Positions 11,609-22,356 of a stretch of 64,000 nt of DNA are shown here, one piece after another. Numbering within the stretch: the stretch's first letter is position 1; each line of letters starts with the position of its first letter. The translations under genes were made by a program, and so were the position numbers. The notes beneath the pieces were generated by a model. The model did not search any database, had not been told where the DNA came from, and was given only the letters and a program-made list of their open reading frames with translations. Source of the stretch: Actinomucor elegans (Eukaryota > Mucoromycota > Mucoromycetes > Mucorales > Mucoraceae); assembly GCA_026027325.1 (NCBI GenBank), contig JAMSLZ010000009.1, positions 248,001 through 312,000 of the forward strand, read 5' to 3'.

Positions 11609-12906
11609 TTAAGGTAATGGTGGAGGTGAAGGCTCTGGTGGCTGTTCATCTTTTTTAACAATAGCTACTATCACACTAATATCATCCGCCTTGCCACCCT
11701 ACAATTAGATTATTAATAAAAAGTCTCTAAACTGAGGATATATATATATATACCTGATAGTATAAGCCTTCGTGCATTGCTCTCACTTGAAATGGAGAAC
11801 TTGGATTGTCTGGATCCTCACTGACTATTTTCGCCCTATGTGCTAAAGCATCTGATATTGATTGGGGTGCTACTTTGAGTATCTTGTCTTCTTCTTTTTC
11901 TTCCGTCTGCTGATCAATGCAATTCTGTACTTCCTCGAGAATCTCATCATCATATAAATTATCGAATAATCCATCTGAACCCAAGATAATTATATCGCCT
12001 TCTTCTATCTTGACTGAGAATTGCTACATATTACATGAGTCTAACCATCTAAATAACGCGTTTTATTTCTATTTTACCTGTGCATCAGTCGGTGAATCAA
12101 ATGATGCTGTGCCTAATTGATAAGGAAAGTTGAACGAATGCTGTTGTTCTTCAGATCGAAAGATATAATCGTTCCGTCGAATCACTGAGACACCGCAATC
12201 ACCTAAATTTGCTATCAATAGTTCATCTTGACTAAGGATAACGATACAAGCGGTTGTAGATCCAACGATACCCTGTTCAATCTTTTGTCAGACTCTGTAA
12301 AATCCCGTAGCTTCCCCCTTTTTACCTCGTTCTGTGCATCTAGCGTCGTCATATGATAAGCACTTTCTAATACTTGTACTGGATCTGGTTTGACTTGAAG
12401 CTGTTGAGGTCGAACATTGGTTTTAATACGATCCAGTTCCAATTGAGCATAATGCATCAGTTTGCGTGAATATAAAGCAGGGTTGGCACCTAATATCATT
12501 GTAAGTAAAGAGAACAATACAGCACAGCAATAGATACTATACCTTTATGCGAGCGCCAGCCGCCTACACCATCAGCTACACCTAAAGAATCCTGACGTTT
12601 AAAATAAGCATCGTCGCCTACTTGCACACTAGAGTATATGTTGAGATCGTCTGGTGGCTCTATAGGTTTGCCACTCTTGGGATAACCGGAAACGCCAAGA
12701 TTGAGGGTATAATGAAACAATGTAGACGATAATGAAGGATGGAAAAAGTCAATGACATTGAGATTGGTACGAGGTTTTTCTTGTGGTGAAACTGCTGCCA
12801 CAGATCTTTTGGCTGCAAAGGTATGAAGACAAGAGATCGTAACTAGAGGTTGAATAAGTTGACGTGAACTTTTGGCGGTTGAAATGAAGACATGTTTGTA
12901 CAGCAT
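11609..12906 (-). CDS. PTC7: mitochondrial PP2C-type protein phosphatase, PTC7-like
   Basis: Five exons (12543-12906, 12326-12489, 12078-12272, 11754-12023, 11609-11698) give 360 aa. PTC7/PPTC7 phosphatases are metal-dependent serine/threonine phosphatases of mitochondria, which in yeast act on coenzyme Q biosynthesis proteins. The N-terminus is basic and hydroxylated with no early acidic residues, as in a mitochondrial presequence. The PP2C core is clear: VGDDAYFKRQDSLGVADGVGGW carries the first metal-binding aspartates in the order D..D-G-V, then STTACIVIL, ANLGDCGVSVIR, a strand with LILGSDGLFDNLYDDEI, and the closing GGKADDISVIVA with its metal aspartate. All expected motifs are present. 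The C-terminal tail is short and proline-rich. The gene faces away from its right neighbour's start and lies 185 bp from the stop of the folate gene, which is also on the minus strand. Confidence 0.9.
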
Positions 12907-13091
12907 TTAATAAGAATCAAACTCTTTTCTTTATTTTAATTAGCAATGATTAAAAAAAAAGGTATATAAAAGAGAAAGAGAAAGGAATAGGAGTAAAAAA
13001 AATAAAATAAAAAAAAATATAGAAAGTTATCTATATAAATTAAAAAAAAAAAAATATCACACGTTGGTTATCCGTACAGCTTGTATGCAGC

Positions 13092-14369
13092 TTATAATAA
13101 GAAACGATAGAGATCTGCAACTAGATATAGTGATCCACATAATACAACTATGTCTTGCTCCTTATCATAGATAGTACCAGCCTTTTTTAAGGCTTCTTCT
13201 AAACCTGAATAACTAGATACTGACTTGGCTTTGTTGGCTGCAATTCGAATAATATCCTCCGGTAATGTGCTTTGGATCCAGGGCATACCTTTAGGTTGAC
13301 TAAAAGGTACTGCAAATACATAATCACTAGGTCTCAGCAACTGGCTGGTCATTTCTTCAATATCTTTGCCTGCAGTAGTGCCCATAATCCAAATCACTCG
13401 TTTGACACTGTGTAAACTATCCACGTACTTTCTTAGAGCTAAAGTTGCGGGTGGATTATGTGCACCATCCACCAAAATACTATCAAGCCCAAAACGTTCT
13501 TTTATAATACTTGTATCGGTTGCTTTGATCCAATCCAACCGGCCAGGCCAACGTGTTTCTTCCATTCCTAAGGCCAATTGTTCAGGTGTCATTTGAATCA
13601 GACCTAATCGACTCATCCAATCCAAAGCTGTAACAGCTGTAGCCGAGTTCATACGCTGATAATCACCAATTAGTCGAATAGGATACGTGTAATGCACCTG
13701 TTCGAAATCCAATTGACATAGCTCGGGTGTTATGAATTCAGCAGGTTTTACGAGACAATAAGGTGATCCTGTAGTAATAGCATGCGTCACCAAAGTATCC
13801 AATACAGTAGCCTGATCCTGAGGTGCAATGACAACAGGACACCCGGGCTTCATGATACCAGCTTTGGCAGTAGCGATTTCTTCTACTGTATGACCTAAAA
13901 TATTGGCATGATCAAGACCAATGGCTGTAATCACGGTCATGGCAGGATGTCGAATAGCATTCGTTGCATCTAATAAACCACCTAATCCTACTTCTAAAAC
14001 TACGTATTCTAATTGCGCTTTTTTAAACACATAGAAGGCAGCACCCACAAGACACTCGAAAGAAGAGGCACCAATAGCACCATCTTTGTTGAGTTTCGCC
14101 ACATGGGCAAAGGCTTCATCGTAGAGCGCTTGAGTAACTGCTTGACCATTGACATTAATACTATCGCGTGGCTCGATTAAATGAGGCGAGTTGAAACGAC
14201 CTACGCTATACCCACACGCGTGAAGTACAGATGCTATATAGGCACATACAGAACCTTTACCGTTAGTGCCTGCAACATGGACAATCTTGGTCTGTTCATC
14301 GGGTCGACCCAAGGCTTCTAATAGGCTGTGTATTCTTACAAGACCGAAATTCATATTTGGGTTTGCCAA
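13092..14369 (-). CDS. FOL3: dihydrofolate synthase (folylpolyglutamate synthase family, FOL3-like)
   Basis: A single exon encodes 425 aa. It joins glutamate to dihydropteroate with ATP to make dihydrofolate in the folate pathway. The Mur-ligase fold signature is present: the P-loop HVAGTNGKGSV at about residues 31-41, the SPHLIEPRDSI segment that is typical of FOL3-type enzymes, EVGLGGLLDATN, DHANILG and the C-terminal DGAHNP. Near-direct comparison favours dihydrofolate synthase over the larger folylpolyglutamate synthase (FPGS/MET7), because of the length and the PRDSI segment. The start MANPNMNFGL could also be the second methionine five codons later; MNFGLVRI fits the usual family beginning. 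No obvious presequence. Intergenic T/A-rich spacers flank both ends. Confidence 0.9.
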   Translation of the reverse strand: MANPNMNFGLVRIHSLLEALGRPDEQTKIVHVAGTNGKGSVCAYIASVLHACGYSVGRFNSPHLIEPRDSINVNGQAVTQALYDEAFAHVAKLNKDGAIGASSFECLVGAAFYVFKKAQLEYVVLEVGLGGLLDATNAIRHPAMTVITAIGLDHANILGHTVEEIATAKAGIMKPGCPVVIAPQDQATVLDTLVTHAITTGSPYCLVKPAEFITPELCQLDFEQVHYTYPIRLIGDYQRMNSATAVTALDWMSRLGLIQMTPEQLALGMEETRWPGRLDWIKATDTSIIKERFGLDSILVDGAHNPPATLALRKYVDSLHSVKRVIWIMGTTAGKDIEEMTSQLLRPSDYVFAVPFSQPKGMPWIQSTLPEDIIRIAANKAKSVSSYSGLEEALKKAGTIYDKEQDIVVLCGSLYLVADLYRFLL

Positions 14370-15042
14370 AGAGAGGGAGGGGGAGGGAGAATCAATGCCT
14401 TTTGAAAAACGAGATTGGCTGTGACATACTCACTTAAACCTACTGCTGGTTAAGGCGGATTTGAATCAATCCTTGGGTTTGATTGGATTGCATAGATCAA
14501 AGATCTTTCAAATCAATTGCACACACAAAAAAAAAGGTACAGATAGTTATCAACTGTGAACAAAAATAATGAGAAATCTACTGTGTACTAAATGGTGTAA
14601 CAGTCATGCTCTATTCTATGCCAAAAGTTGAGTGCCTCTATGGGCCAACGGCGAAGTTTTGATTTCTGGATTCTACATTCCAAAAGTTTGTTTTTTATAT
14701 ACAAAAATGGTGATAATAAAAGCTTGTATAGTTCTGTATGCAATCGATACATTTTTACCATTCATGCTTCTAACGCTTTGTAACTTTTTTTTAAATGATA
14801 TTCTTATGTGTCTTGAAGGTTAAATAGGGATCTTTCAAATACTTTTATAGGTTGGCATTTTAACACCATTGGTCCTCCTGAACCCAAGAAATTGGGCATC
14901 TTTGATCCCAATTTTTAAATAATGTAAAGGAGTCCATATGTACCAATGAGTATTGATAAAAATATATGCAAAGCAAAGCTTGGCATCAAATGATACAAAA
15001 ATTATGTTATATTTCCTAAAGTACATGACTAGTATTCAACTT

Positions 15043-15086
<44 letters not shown>

Positions 15087-15280
15087 ATCTTTGTAAAGAA
15101 AATTACGCACAAGCTATTAATTGATGCGTTATGTTTCAGCTTATCTACATCTCCAAAGTGCTATTTGTAGGCTCCACAAAAAATATGTTCTTTTGAAAAT
15201 TTGGGCCTTGTGTGGCATCTTTTCGATTCTGGTTTGTTTTTCAGAAACCATTCTATTTTATGCCTCTGCAGATATTCAAT

Positions 15281-15330
15281 AGACCTTGATCAAATGTCAT
15301 ATCTAAGCTCTACTACACGTTCAAAACGGA
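15281..15330 (+). repeat. dispersed GATC-rich repeat copy
   Basis: Reads GACCTTGATCAAATGTCATA then TCTAAGCTCTACTACACG and TTCAAAACGGAA. The 3' half matches the copy at 15567. Confidence 0.4.
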
Positions 15331-15566
15331 ACCACATCTAGAATTTTTATTTAACTAAAGCGCAATGAATATACGGTTTCAGGCTAGTACTAAATCACAT
15401 GCATTTATTAGTGCAGGACTAATTTCGGCCAAATGTTGCATTGAATTAGTGACCAATGTCCAGAATAAAACACTTAGTTTATTGAATTAAAACAAAAATA
15501 GTATATTATACGTTTGCATACTGGCATTAGAGTACATAGTCCCCTTTTAGCCTTAATCTAATGATT

Positions 15567-15630
15567 TATAGATCTCTCAACCAATCCCGATCTGATGTCG
15601 CATCTGATATGAAAACTATATTCAAAACGA
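15567..15630 (+). repeat. dispersed GATC-rich repeat copy
   Basis: Reads AGATCTCTCAACCAATCCCG then ATCTGATGTCGCATCTGATA and TTCAAAACGAA. One of the better preserved copies. Confidence 0.5.
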
Positions 15631-15781
15631 ATAGCTGTATCTACAAGTACTTTTAGTTGATGAAATACAATGCATGCACTTAGAAAAACGGCATTTTATA
15701 CAAAATCACGAAATAAATAGGGAGGATAATAGACAAGTGTTTAAATAGTAATAATAATAAAGTTATATATATACAATCCTA

Positions 15782-16431
15782 CTAGTTTTTCTTCATTTTA
15801 GTTCTACGCATCATCAATATACTAATCAATACAGCAGGGATGGAAAAACACAGTATCATAGTTAAAGCTGAATAAATTTGTCGATCAAACTTTGATGGCA
15901 TAGACAAAACCTTTTTAAAGACAAATGGGCTGATCTCTCTGTTGGAAAAATGTAGCAATACTACGAAAAAGGTGGTATAAATGTTGATAATATCATGTGG
16001 TCCCAAGAAGGCCAAGGCAATACAGAACACCAATTCAAAATAGAATGCAAATGTAGGATAATTGCCCCAAAGTTGTGTTCCACCAACGATAATGCCAGAG
16101 AAAGGATCTAAGGGTAAATCTAAGTTGTGAACAAGCCAGTCCTCGACAAAATGGGAAAAGGAAGCTAGAAAACCAGGCATATAAGAGCCAGTTACTACAC
16201 TATAGATCACTGACAGAAGGATGGATCCTATCAAACTGTGGCTATAACTGCAGTGAAGGTTCACGCCTAATGTACCAGCATCTGTATTTTGAGAGAATCC
16301 TTCAATACCAACAGAGCTTAACACGCCAAACACAAGATCAAGGAACGCTACGCCAAATGTGAGAATAAAAGGGGAAACTTGTGGATAATATTTTGAATCA
16401 CTGGAACAAGAGCAAAGTGGCCTGCATACAT
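15782..16431 (-). pseudogene. multi-pass membrane protein of a bacterial-like metal-dependent hydrolase-related family, with one apparent frameshift
   Basis: About 215 aa with several hydrophobic segments. The segments SYSHSLIGSILLSV and SHFVEDWLVHNLDLPLDP resemble a small membrane protein family common in bacteria, often annotated as membrane-bound metal-dependent hydrolase-like; the function is unknown. The conserved N-terminus MYAGHFAL begins at 16431 behind a pyrimidine-rich leader, but in a different frame from the body, which reads YYPQVSPFILTFG. One extra A in the AAAA run at 16391-16394 would join the two, giving VIQKYYPQV at the junction. So this is either a real one-base deletion in a dying gene or a homopolymer error in the assembly. 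The ATG further upstream at 16465 adds a stretch with no family resemblance. The C-terminus is basic (RRTKMKKN). A spliced alternative was searched for by eye and not found. Confidence 0.6.
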
Positions 16432-16801
16432 TATGAAAAAAGAAAGAAAGAGTGAACCAAGACAATTAAAAACATATCGATATGGAAATTTTTTAAGCTT
16501 TTGAATATGAGATCATATGAATTACTAATGTTTTCCATTAAAGGCATATTTTCGTCATTCACGGAAAGTAACTTGACAAATGTCTGCGATATGAGTCATG
16601 CACTACATAGGGTAGAACGGGATTTGATTTTAGCGGTTAAACAAGGCAACATTTACATTTGTCAACCCCACTCCCTACTATTAGCTTTTATACCAAAATT
16701 CACAGATAGCTTTAACCGTGTTAAAAAAAAAGTGATGCAAAGCGATTCCGCAGCAAATTCCTCGTCTTTAATTGACTGTCGGTGATTTAAAATATCAAAA
16801 G
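16432..16801. other. intergenic, left flank of the CACTA element
   Basis: No supported gene. The last three bases (16799-16801, AAG) are the left copy of the target-site duplication of the transposon. Confidence 0.6.
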
Positions 16802-16815
16802 CACTATGGGAAAAA
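16802..16815 (+). repeat. left terminal inverted repeat of the CACTA element
   Basis: CACTATGGGAAAAA, identical to the complement of the right end at 22027-22040. It is preceded by the AAG target duplication. Confidence 0.93.
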
Positions 16816-16962
16816 TTCGAGTGAATTTCGAGTGAATTTCAAGTTAACTCGGTTTGCAGGAGAATCGTTGCCGTTTCGAGTGAATTCAAGTTAACTTGCA
16901 ATTCACCTGCAATTCACTTGAAAATCAGGTTAACCCGAAATTCACCTTAAATTAACTCGAAA
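16816..16962. repeat. left subterminal repeat region of the CACTA element
   Basis: Irregular copies of short motifs such as GAGTGAATTTC, AAGTTAAC and TGCAATTCACTTG in both orientations. In plant CACTA elements comparable subterminal repeats bind the element's own accessory protein; that role here is inference. Confidence 0.7.
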
Positions 16963-17130
16963 AACATGTTAACTCGCAATTCACTTGCAATTCACTCGAA
17001 AAACATGTTAACTTGCAATTCACTTGCAATTCACTCGAAAAACATGTTAACTTGCAATTCACTTGCAATTCACTCGAAAAACATGTTAACTTGCAATTCA
17101 CTTGCAATTCACTCGAAAAGCATGTTAACC
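16963..17130. repeat. 39-bp tandem repeat, four full copies plus a partial
   Basis: The unit begins AACATGTTAACTTGCAATTC and continues with ACTTGCAATTCACTCGAAA. Units start at 16963, 17002, 17041 and 17080, with a partial copy from 17119. Copies are nearly identical, differing at one or two bases. Each unit holds a GTTAAC palindrome and two CAATTCACT motifs, so it multiplies the subterminal motif of the element. An open frame across it on the minus strand (13-residue repeats) is a by-product of the unit length being divisible by three. Confidence 0.9.
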
Positions 17131-17288
17131 TTCCTATGATTTCAACCACTTATATTTCAACCTTTTTTGCATGTATTAACCATGTATAGATAATGAAACA
17201 ACATATGTGTAATGATGACTCTTTATTCAATAAGATAAACGATACAAAATGGGTATATAATATTAAGCTAATTATATTTACTGATATA

Positions 17289-17962
17289 TTACTGCAGTCC
17301 TTGATTTCTTGCATTTCTTAACTGCGCACCTTCCGCTTGAAGCCTACAAATGGGTGTTCATTTTTCTCTCCTTTTGATTCAATATGCAATAGTTATAGAA
17401 TGTACACTTACACTTTCTTCCTGTTATATTTGCTTCTGTTAGTCCATTTTTCTTGCACAAGAAACTCGCAAGGCCAAAATCTTACACACTTGTTGATGAT
17501 AGCAAGCCGTTCATCTGATGCTATCGACTGTTGTAGTGCCGACTGTATCATGGAGAGCTTATTAAGAGAAGAAAGCAGCCTCCAGCTTTTACATGCAGCT
17601 TCTGGGTTCTGCTGCGCAAAAGTTAGTACTGAAGAGAAAGCTTCTTGATCAAGTATTCCCATCAGGCTGCTGATATCTTCATCATTAGGCACTGGCTCCT
17701 TTAGGTGTTCTTTTAAAAAGCATTGGATATAGACTTTAGAATTTACTCTCCTTTGCTTCTTTGGCACTGGGATAGTTTTTGAGCTTCCTATGTTTAAAGA
17801 GGGTTGAAGCTTTTCATCGAAATAGTTTACGAGATCTTGTTTAAAATCTTCCATCCAAGGTGGAGGTAGATTTATTTGACTGTTAAGATCTCTGTCGTTT
17901 TCTCTGCTGCTGGATTGACTGGATTGGCTGGTCTGTCTAATTTGTCTTCTGTTAGCTGGCAT
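17289..17962 (-). CDS. CACTA element accessory protein (unknown family)
   Basis: Two exons (17412-17962, 17289-17343) give 201 aa. The intron has a GTAAGT donor and a TTTGTAG acceptor and joins in phase. The protein starts with a serine/glutamine-rich, basic stretch (MPANRRQIRQTSQSSQSSSR), has a central basic patch PVPKKQRRVNSK that could act as a nuclear localisation signal, and a helical C-terminal half with WRLLSSLNKLSMIQSAL. I do not recognise the family. By position, inside the element and divergent from the transposase with about 610 bp between starts, it may play the part of the second protein of CACTA elements (TnpA-like DNA binding) or a regulator. That is inference. No cysteine/histidine zinc finger is present. 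Confidence 0.7.
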
Positions 17963-18575
17963 GATTCTAATGATTTTATAAAATTTATGGAAAGAAATGA
18001 GTGCAAAAGAAATGCATGTAGTGGAACCATCTTTATATCATAAGCCCTGCAGTTAAAAATGGCTTTAACTTAATAGGTATAGCCTGTGTCGGGAGAATCT
18101 TACCAGGAAGTGCTAGGTATCATATACAAAAAATCAGAACCTATTAGAGCTAATGTAACGTAATTATGCGTAATAAACAAACCTTGCTCGAATATTGATA
18201 TCTCTCTTGTGGTGAAACGCACATATGGCACTCTGCATATATATATTAAGGAATGGGTTTCATCTAACCATCCATCTAAAGAGGGAAGTTTGGATCACCG
18301 CTGAAAGGACAATTAATGCAGAGTGAACATATATTAAAAAAGACCTTTGATTGTTACCAAGAGACTATTTTCTTTGAAATCTAAATACAAGACATACGTG
18401 CTAGATAGGATAGCTAAACTTACTTTAGATCAATAAAACCTCATAAAACGGTTTTAATTCATTTATTCGCTTTTTATTCAATTTTTACCGCATCTCTAAA
18501 ACTGTGCATATAATACGTGCAGAGTCCCAACGCTTTTACCTTTATTTTACTCTTTCGCCTATTTCAACAAGAATA

Positions 18576-21500
18576 ATGCCTGGTGAAAACTGCCCAGTGT
18601 GTCAACAGTACTTTACTAAAAAAGAAATAAGAAGGCATATTATCAATTGCAGAATGCGACGTGCTTTCAATATATATAGTCAAGTAAAGCAGAAACTTAC
18701 ACTATCTCAGCAAGGTCATTTCGCCAGTAACCCTTATGTATCAGATGATCTTTTAAACCATGAAACGCAACATCAATCAAGCACTGATATTGTAAATAAC
18801 AATCCTGCTGATATTTTACGAACAAGCCACTGTGATTTCAGTAACTCTGTAGATATGAACAGCTTGGATGAATGCGACTCTATAGCGAATGAAGAAGAAA
18901 ATTCAGAAAAAACTAAGGTAATACAAGAAGGTTGGCGAACAGTTGGCGCTATAGAAGAAGACGCAATAAAAAAAACCACAGTGGAAGAAATATACTCTAG
19001 ATTAAGCAAATTCAAAGATACTATTACCCATCCTATTCAGCTTAAAATCAAGGACGATGGTAAACAGTACATGGATATTTTAAGTCCTCCAGAGAGGAAA
19101 AGTCTAGAACTGAAGTATCTCTTAAAAGAAAACAATGTATCAAAAAGTACGACCGAAAAAATATTCAACTTCTTCAATGAGTACTTAATTGAGATGAATA
19201 GTGGTATAGTTATTATTTCCATCTTGCTGCTTTACTACTACCAGTGTGCTCACTGCTATTCTTATTTTCTTTTATAGAACATCTAAAATTCATCAGCCCG
19301 TATAAATGCGAAAGCATTAATAATAATCATATAATCCAACTTCAAGCTGATAAATATGACATGTGTCCTGAAGGGTGCTACATGTATTACCCTGGTGACA
19401 GTCAAACTGCTTGCCCTAGGTTAAGTTGCAAGAGACATCGTTATGAAGAGACATCGTCCACATCAACTATCATGGAAGCTAAAGCCAAGCATTACCAACT
19501 ATCACTTAGTAAGCAGTTGGCCTATTTTATGCTGTCTGAAAAGAATAGGAAGAAGTTGAAATATAAAGCTACGCGTAGCTCTGTGTATAGTTCAACCGAT
19601 GAGCTTGATGGCTGCGAGAGAGATATATTGGATGGATTCGCTTTTAAAAGTAGAAATAGTGACGCCGAAGAAGACTATAACCTCTCGCTCTCGTTCCATT
19701 ACGATGGATTCCATCCTTTTGACACAGGTGATAATAGTATGGCAATTATCATGTTTACTATTAATGATATACCACCAGAACAAAGGTACAAAACAAAATA
19801 ACTTGGCGCTGAAACTTTAATGGATAAATTAAATGCTCTATTATAGATTTGATCCAGAAAACAGACTGATCGTTGCCGTCATACCTGGTCCGAGAAAACC
19901 CTATGATATCTTTAGTTTCCTTTATCCTACCATCCAGGAGCTTCTCGTTTTGGAAACAGAAGGCATTATTGTCGAAACAGGAACCTCTTCCATCCGTATA
20001 AAGGCCCACTTATTAAACATAATTGGTGATATTCCTGGACTATCAGAGCTATGTTTACATGCTGGCCATAATTCTTACCATGGATGCCGCATTTGCAAGA
20101 TCAAAGGCATTTATTCCAAATCAAAAAGGACTATAGTTTTTCCTGGAACAAATGAAGCACAAGAGCCCATTGAATACCCATTAAGGACTTCTGAGGATTA
20201 TCAAAACGGTGACTTGGTAAGAAGCTTAATAAATTAAACAATAGTAACTGTATCAGTGTCTAATGCAGTATGATTTGATTAACTATCTAGGCTACTTCAC
20301 TCAAAGGGAAATTGCCATTTGCATTATTAAAAAGCTTTCATGGATGTTCATTTTTTGGATTAGATGAGATGCACTTATGGGGAATGAATATAGCCAAGCA
20401 CATATGGTCCATGATGAAGGATGACTCTCAGAGATTCGGATACTATAACCCTTTGTTCCTTCGGAACGCCTATAGAGAAGAAATTGGCAGAGCAATGGTT
20501 CAAATACAACGAATGCTTCCAAATGGAGCCATTGATGGTCAATTTATAGGTATTAGAGATTAACTCAAGAAACTTAATGCTAATTATTCCAATGAATTAA
20601 TATCCTTGCTTTTTTCTTCACTTAGATATTTCTTCCAAATCAGGCCAATCTCGTAGCGTTGACTGGATTGATTTTTTAATGTACATAGTACCCACTTTGG
20701 TAGTGGAGGCGTTACGAAAACAACATGCTGATATTTACCAAACCGAAAGAAATAGAAAAAAGAAGAGAAAGGTAGCTTCTCCTGTACTGGAAGCTGTTGA
20801 TGATGCGTGCAATGCTTTGAAATCAATATCCATGGTCTGCACTTTGACCCAAAAATTCAACATATATCCAAGTGATCTGTTACGGATTGATGAGTAAGTT
20901 TTTTTTTTGAGAGACTACTACGTGCAGCTATGCTAAGTTTTCGATAATTTATATCGTCTTTTCATTCTAGATTAGTAAAAAGATGGCATGCGTTCTTACT
21001 GCAGAAGATGGGAAAAGATACATTTACCATTAACCAGCATTATCTAAAACATTTGTCCTATATTATTTTTCAGCTTGGTCCACTTAGATTGATAAGCGCC
21101 CGAACTCTTGAAAGAAGTATTCAAGATGTAAAAAGACATATCAAGTCTAAACAAAATCCTCAAAAAAACTCTGTCACTGTTCTAATGGATCACTACACAA
21201 AAGCGTATAAAAACTGGCAGATTGGAATTGAAAGCCATAGTGTTGATGAAGATATGGTATTTAAACCTTCTTCTGCTGACTTAATCAACCAATTATTTCC
21301 AACGTGTGATATTAAGCATCTAATCCAGCAATATCTAGCCGATCATAATGGTTCCAGTTCAACAGAAGAGGAGTACTCTGTTTCTACTTCTAATACTTAC
21401 GGTAAAACGAGGAATGGCCAAACCGTTGATATTTCTTCAAGAAAACAAAACCAAAAGATAGTTGCATACATATCAGATGATACTATGTCCTTACAATATA

Positions 21501-21730
21501 ATATAGGCCAAGTAAAGCAGTTTATTAGATGGAAAGATCAAATACTTGCCTTATTACAACATCAAACGACTTTAGTGTTTGATGGTCAAACATGCTGCTA
21601 TTATACGCAACCCTATGAAGAAAGGCTCCTATGGAAAATAATCAAAGCCAAGGACATAATAGGATATGCTATACTTATACCTTCTTTATTAAATAAAGAC
21701 AAAACATATGTTGCTTGGAGACCTTATTAA
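18576..21730 (+). CDS. CACTA transposase (Tnp2-like)
   Basis: Six exons (18576-19203, 19278-19785, 19847-20216, 20291-20549, 20626-20893, 20971-21730) give 930 aa with no internal stop. The protein cuts and joins the element ends. Residues 3-25 form a C2HC-like finger (CPVC..H..C) at the N-terminus, for DNA or protein binding. A second cysteine cluster, CPEGCYMYYPGDSQTACPRLSC, lies near residue 240. The catalytic region follows the Tnp2 pattern: FHYDGFHPF, LIVAVIPGPRKPYDIFSFLYP, RIKAHLLNIIGDIPGLSE and a CRIC metal-like site, then GLDEMHLWGMNIAKHIW. The DG, GD and DE positions are candidates for the DDE/D triad. The C-terminal part holds QLGPLRLISARTLERSI, common to these elements. An in-frame ATG at 18504 would add 24 residues; the inner start MPGENC is preferred because it directly precedes the finger. 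Confidence 0.88.
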
Positions 21731-22026
21731 ACCAAGTACATATATAAATTTATTCTATACTATCAATGCTGTCTTATATTCGTTGAAACCAGAGCTCTGC
21801 TTCACTGTTTAGTTTAACATACAATTTACTCGAACTAGCTCCATATTCACTCCAATTGGGAAACATGGAAATTCATGGAAAAATAATGGAAATAAAAGTT
21901 AAGGTGCATTAACCTGGTTTCCAAGTTGCCATGAAATTCACTTTATTTCACTTTAAATTCAGGTGAAAGCACTAATTCACTTGAAATTCACTTGATTTTG
22001 CCATGAATTCACTTTATTTCACTTTT

Positions 22027-22040
22027 TTTTTCCCATAGTG
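22027..22040 (-). repeat. right terminal inverted repeat of the CACTA element
   Basis: TTTTTCCCATAGTG, the exact complement of the left end, followed by the AAG duplication at 22041-22043. Inside it, motifs such as TTCACTTTATTTCACTTT form the right subterminal array (about 21930-22026). Confidence 0.93.
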
Positions 22041-22356
22041 AAGAAGAAGGCTGTTTTTTTTGAAAATCGCTCAAAATATATGTAATAAAAAAATACGCTG
22101 AACTTTGACTCCATTTTTCGTACCAAAATATTGCAGTGTACTTAAGGATATTTTAACAGCATTTGTGTAAAGCAAAATATCGTACCTAATGGAGCAACTA
22201 TTAGTGATTGATCTTTTGAATTTCATGCTATATCAGCGATAAATCACAGATTTTTGAATCTTTTAGAAACGCTAATGTAACTCACATATTTGTACTTTCA
22301 GACATACTGAACCTTCTTAATAAAGTTTAGCATGTTAAATTTTTACGCATCATGCT

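Larger units (their letters stand above)
14370..15781. other. intergenic; T-tract and two dispersed repeat copies
   Basis: No supported gene. A run of 34 T lies at 15045-15078. Two copies of the dispersed repeat lie at 15281-15330 and 15567-15630; both end with the same TTCAAAACG motif. Short open frames at 14632-14823 and 14835-15026 show no family features. Confidence 0.6.
16802..22040 (+). mobile_element. complete CACTA (EnSpm-type) DNA transposon, 5,239 bp
   Basis: The element starts with CACTATGGGAAAAA and ends with the exact inverse TTTTTCCCATAGTG, a 14-bp perfect terminal inverted repeat opening with the diagnostic CACTA. The three bases before it (16799-16801) and after it (22041-22043) are both AAG, the 3-bp target duplication expected for this superfamily. 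Inside the ends lie subterminal arrays rich in the short motif AATTCAC or its complement; on the left they include a 39-bp tandem repeat. Two divergent spliced genes fill the middle: a 201-aa protein on the minus strand and a 930-aa Tnp2-like transposase on the plus strand. Both reading frames are uninterrupted after splicing. Intact ends, duplication and open frames point to a recent insertion that may still be mobile. Confidence 0.93.

Noticed and set aside
16963..17130. Tandem repeats as a CRISPR array
   Set aside because: Units are contiguous with no unique spacers, and the genome is eukaryotic.
16952..17149. 65-codon frame made of a 13-residue repeat
   Set aside because: By-product of the 39-bp tandem DNA repeat, which is subterminal transposon sequence.
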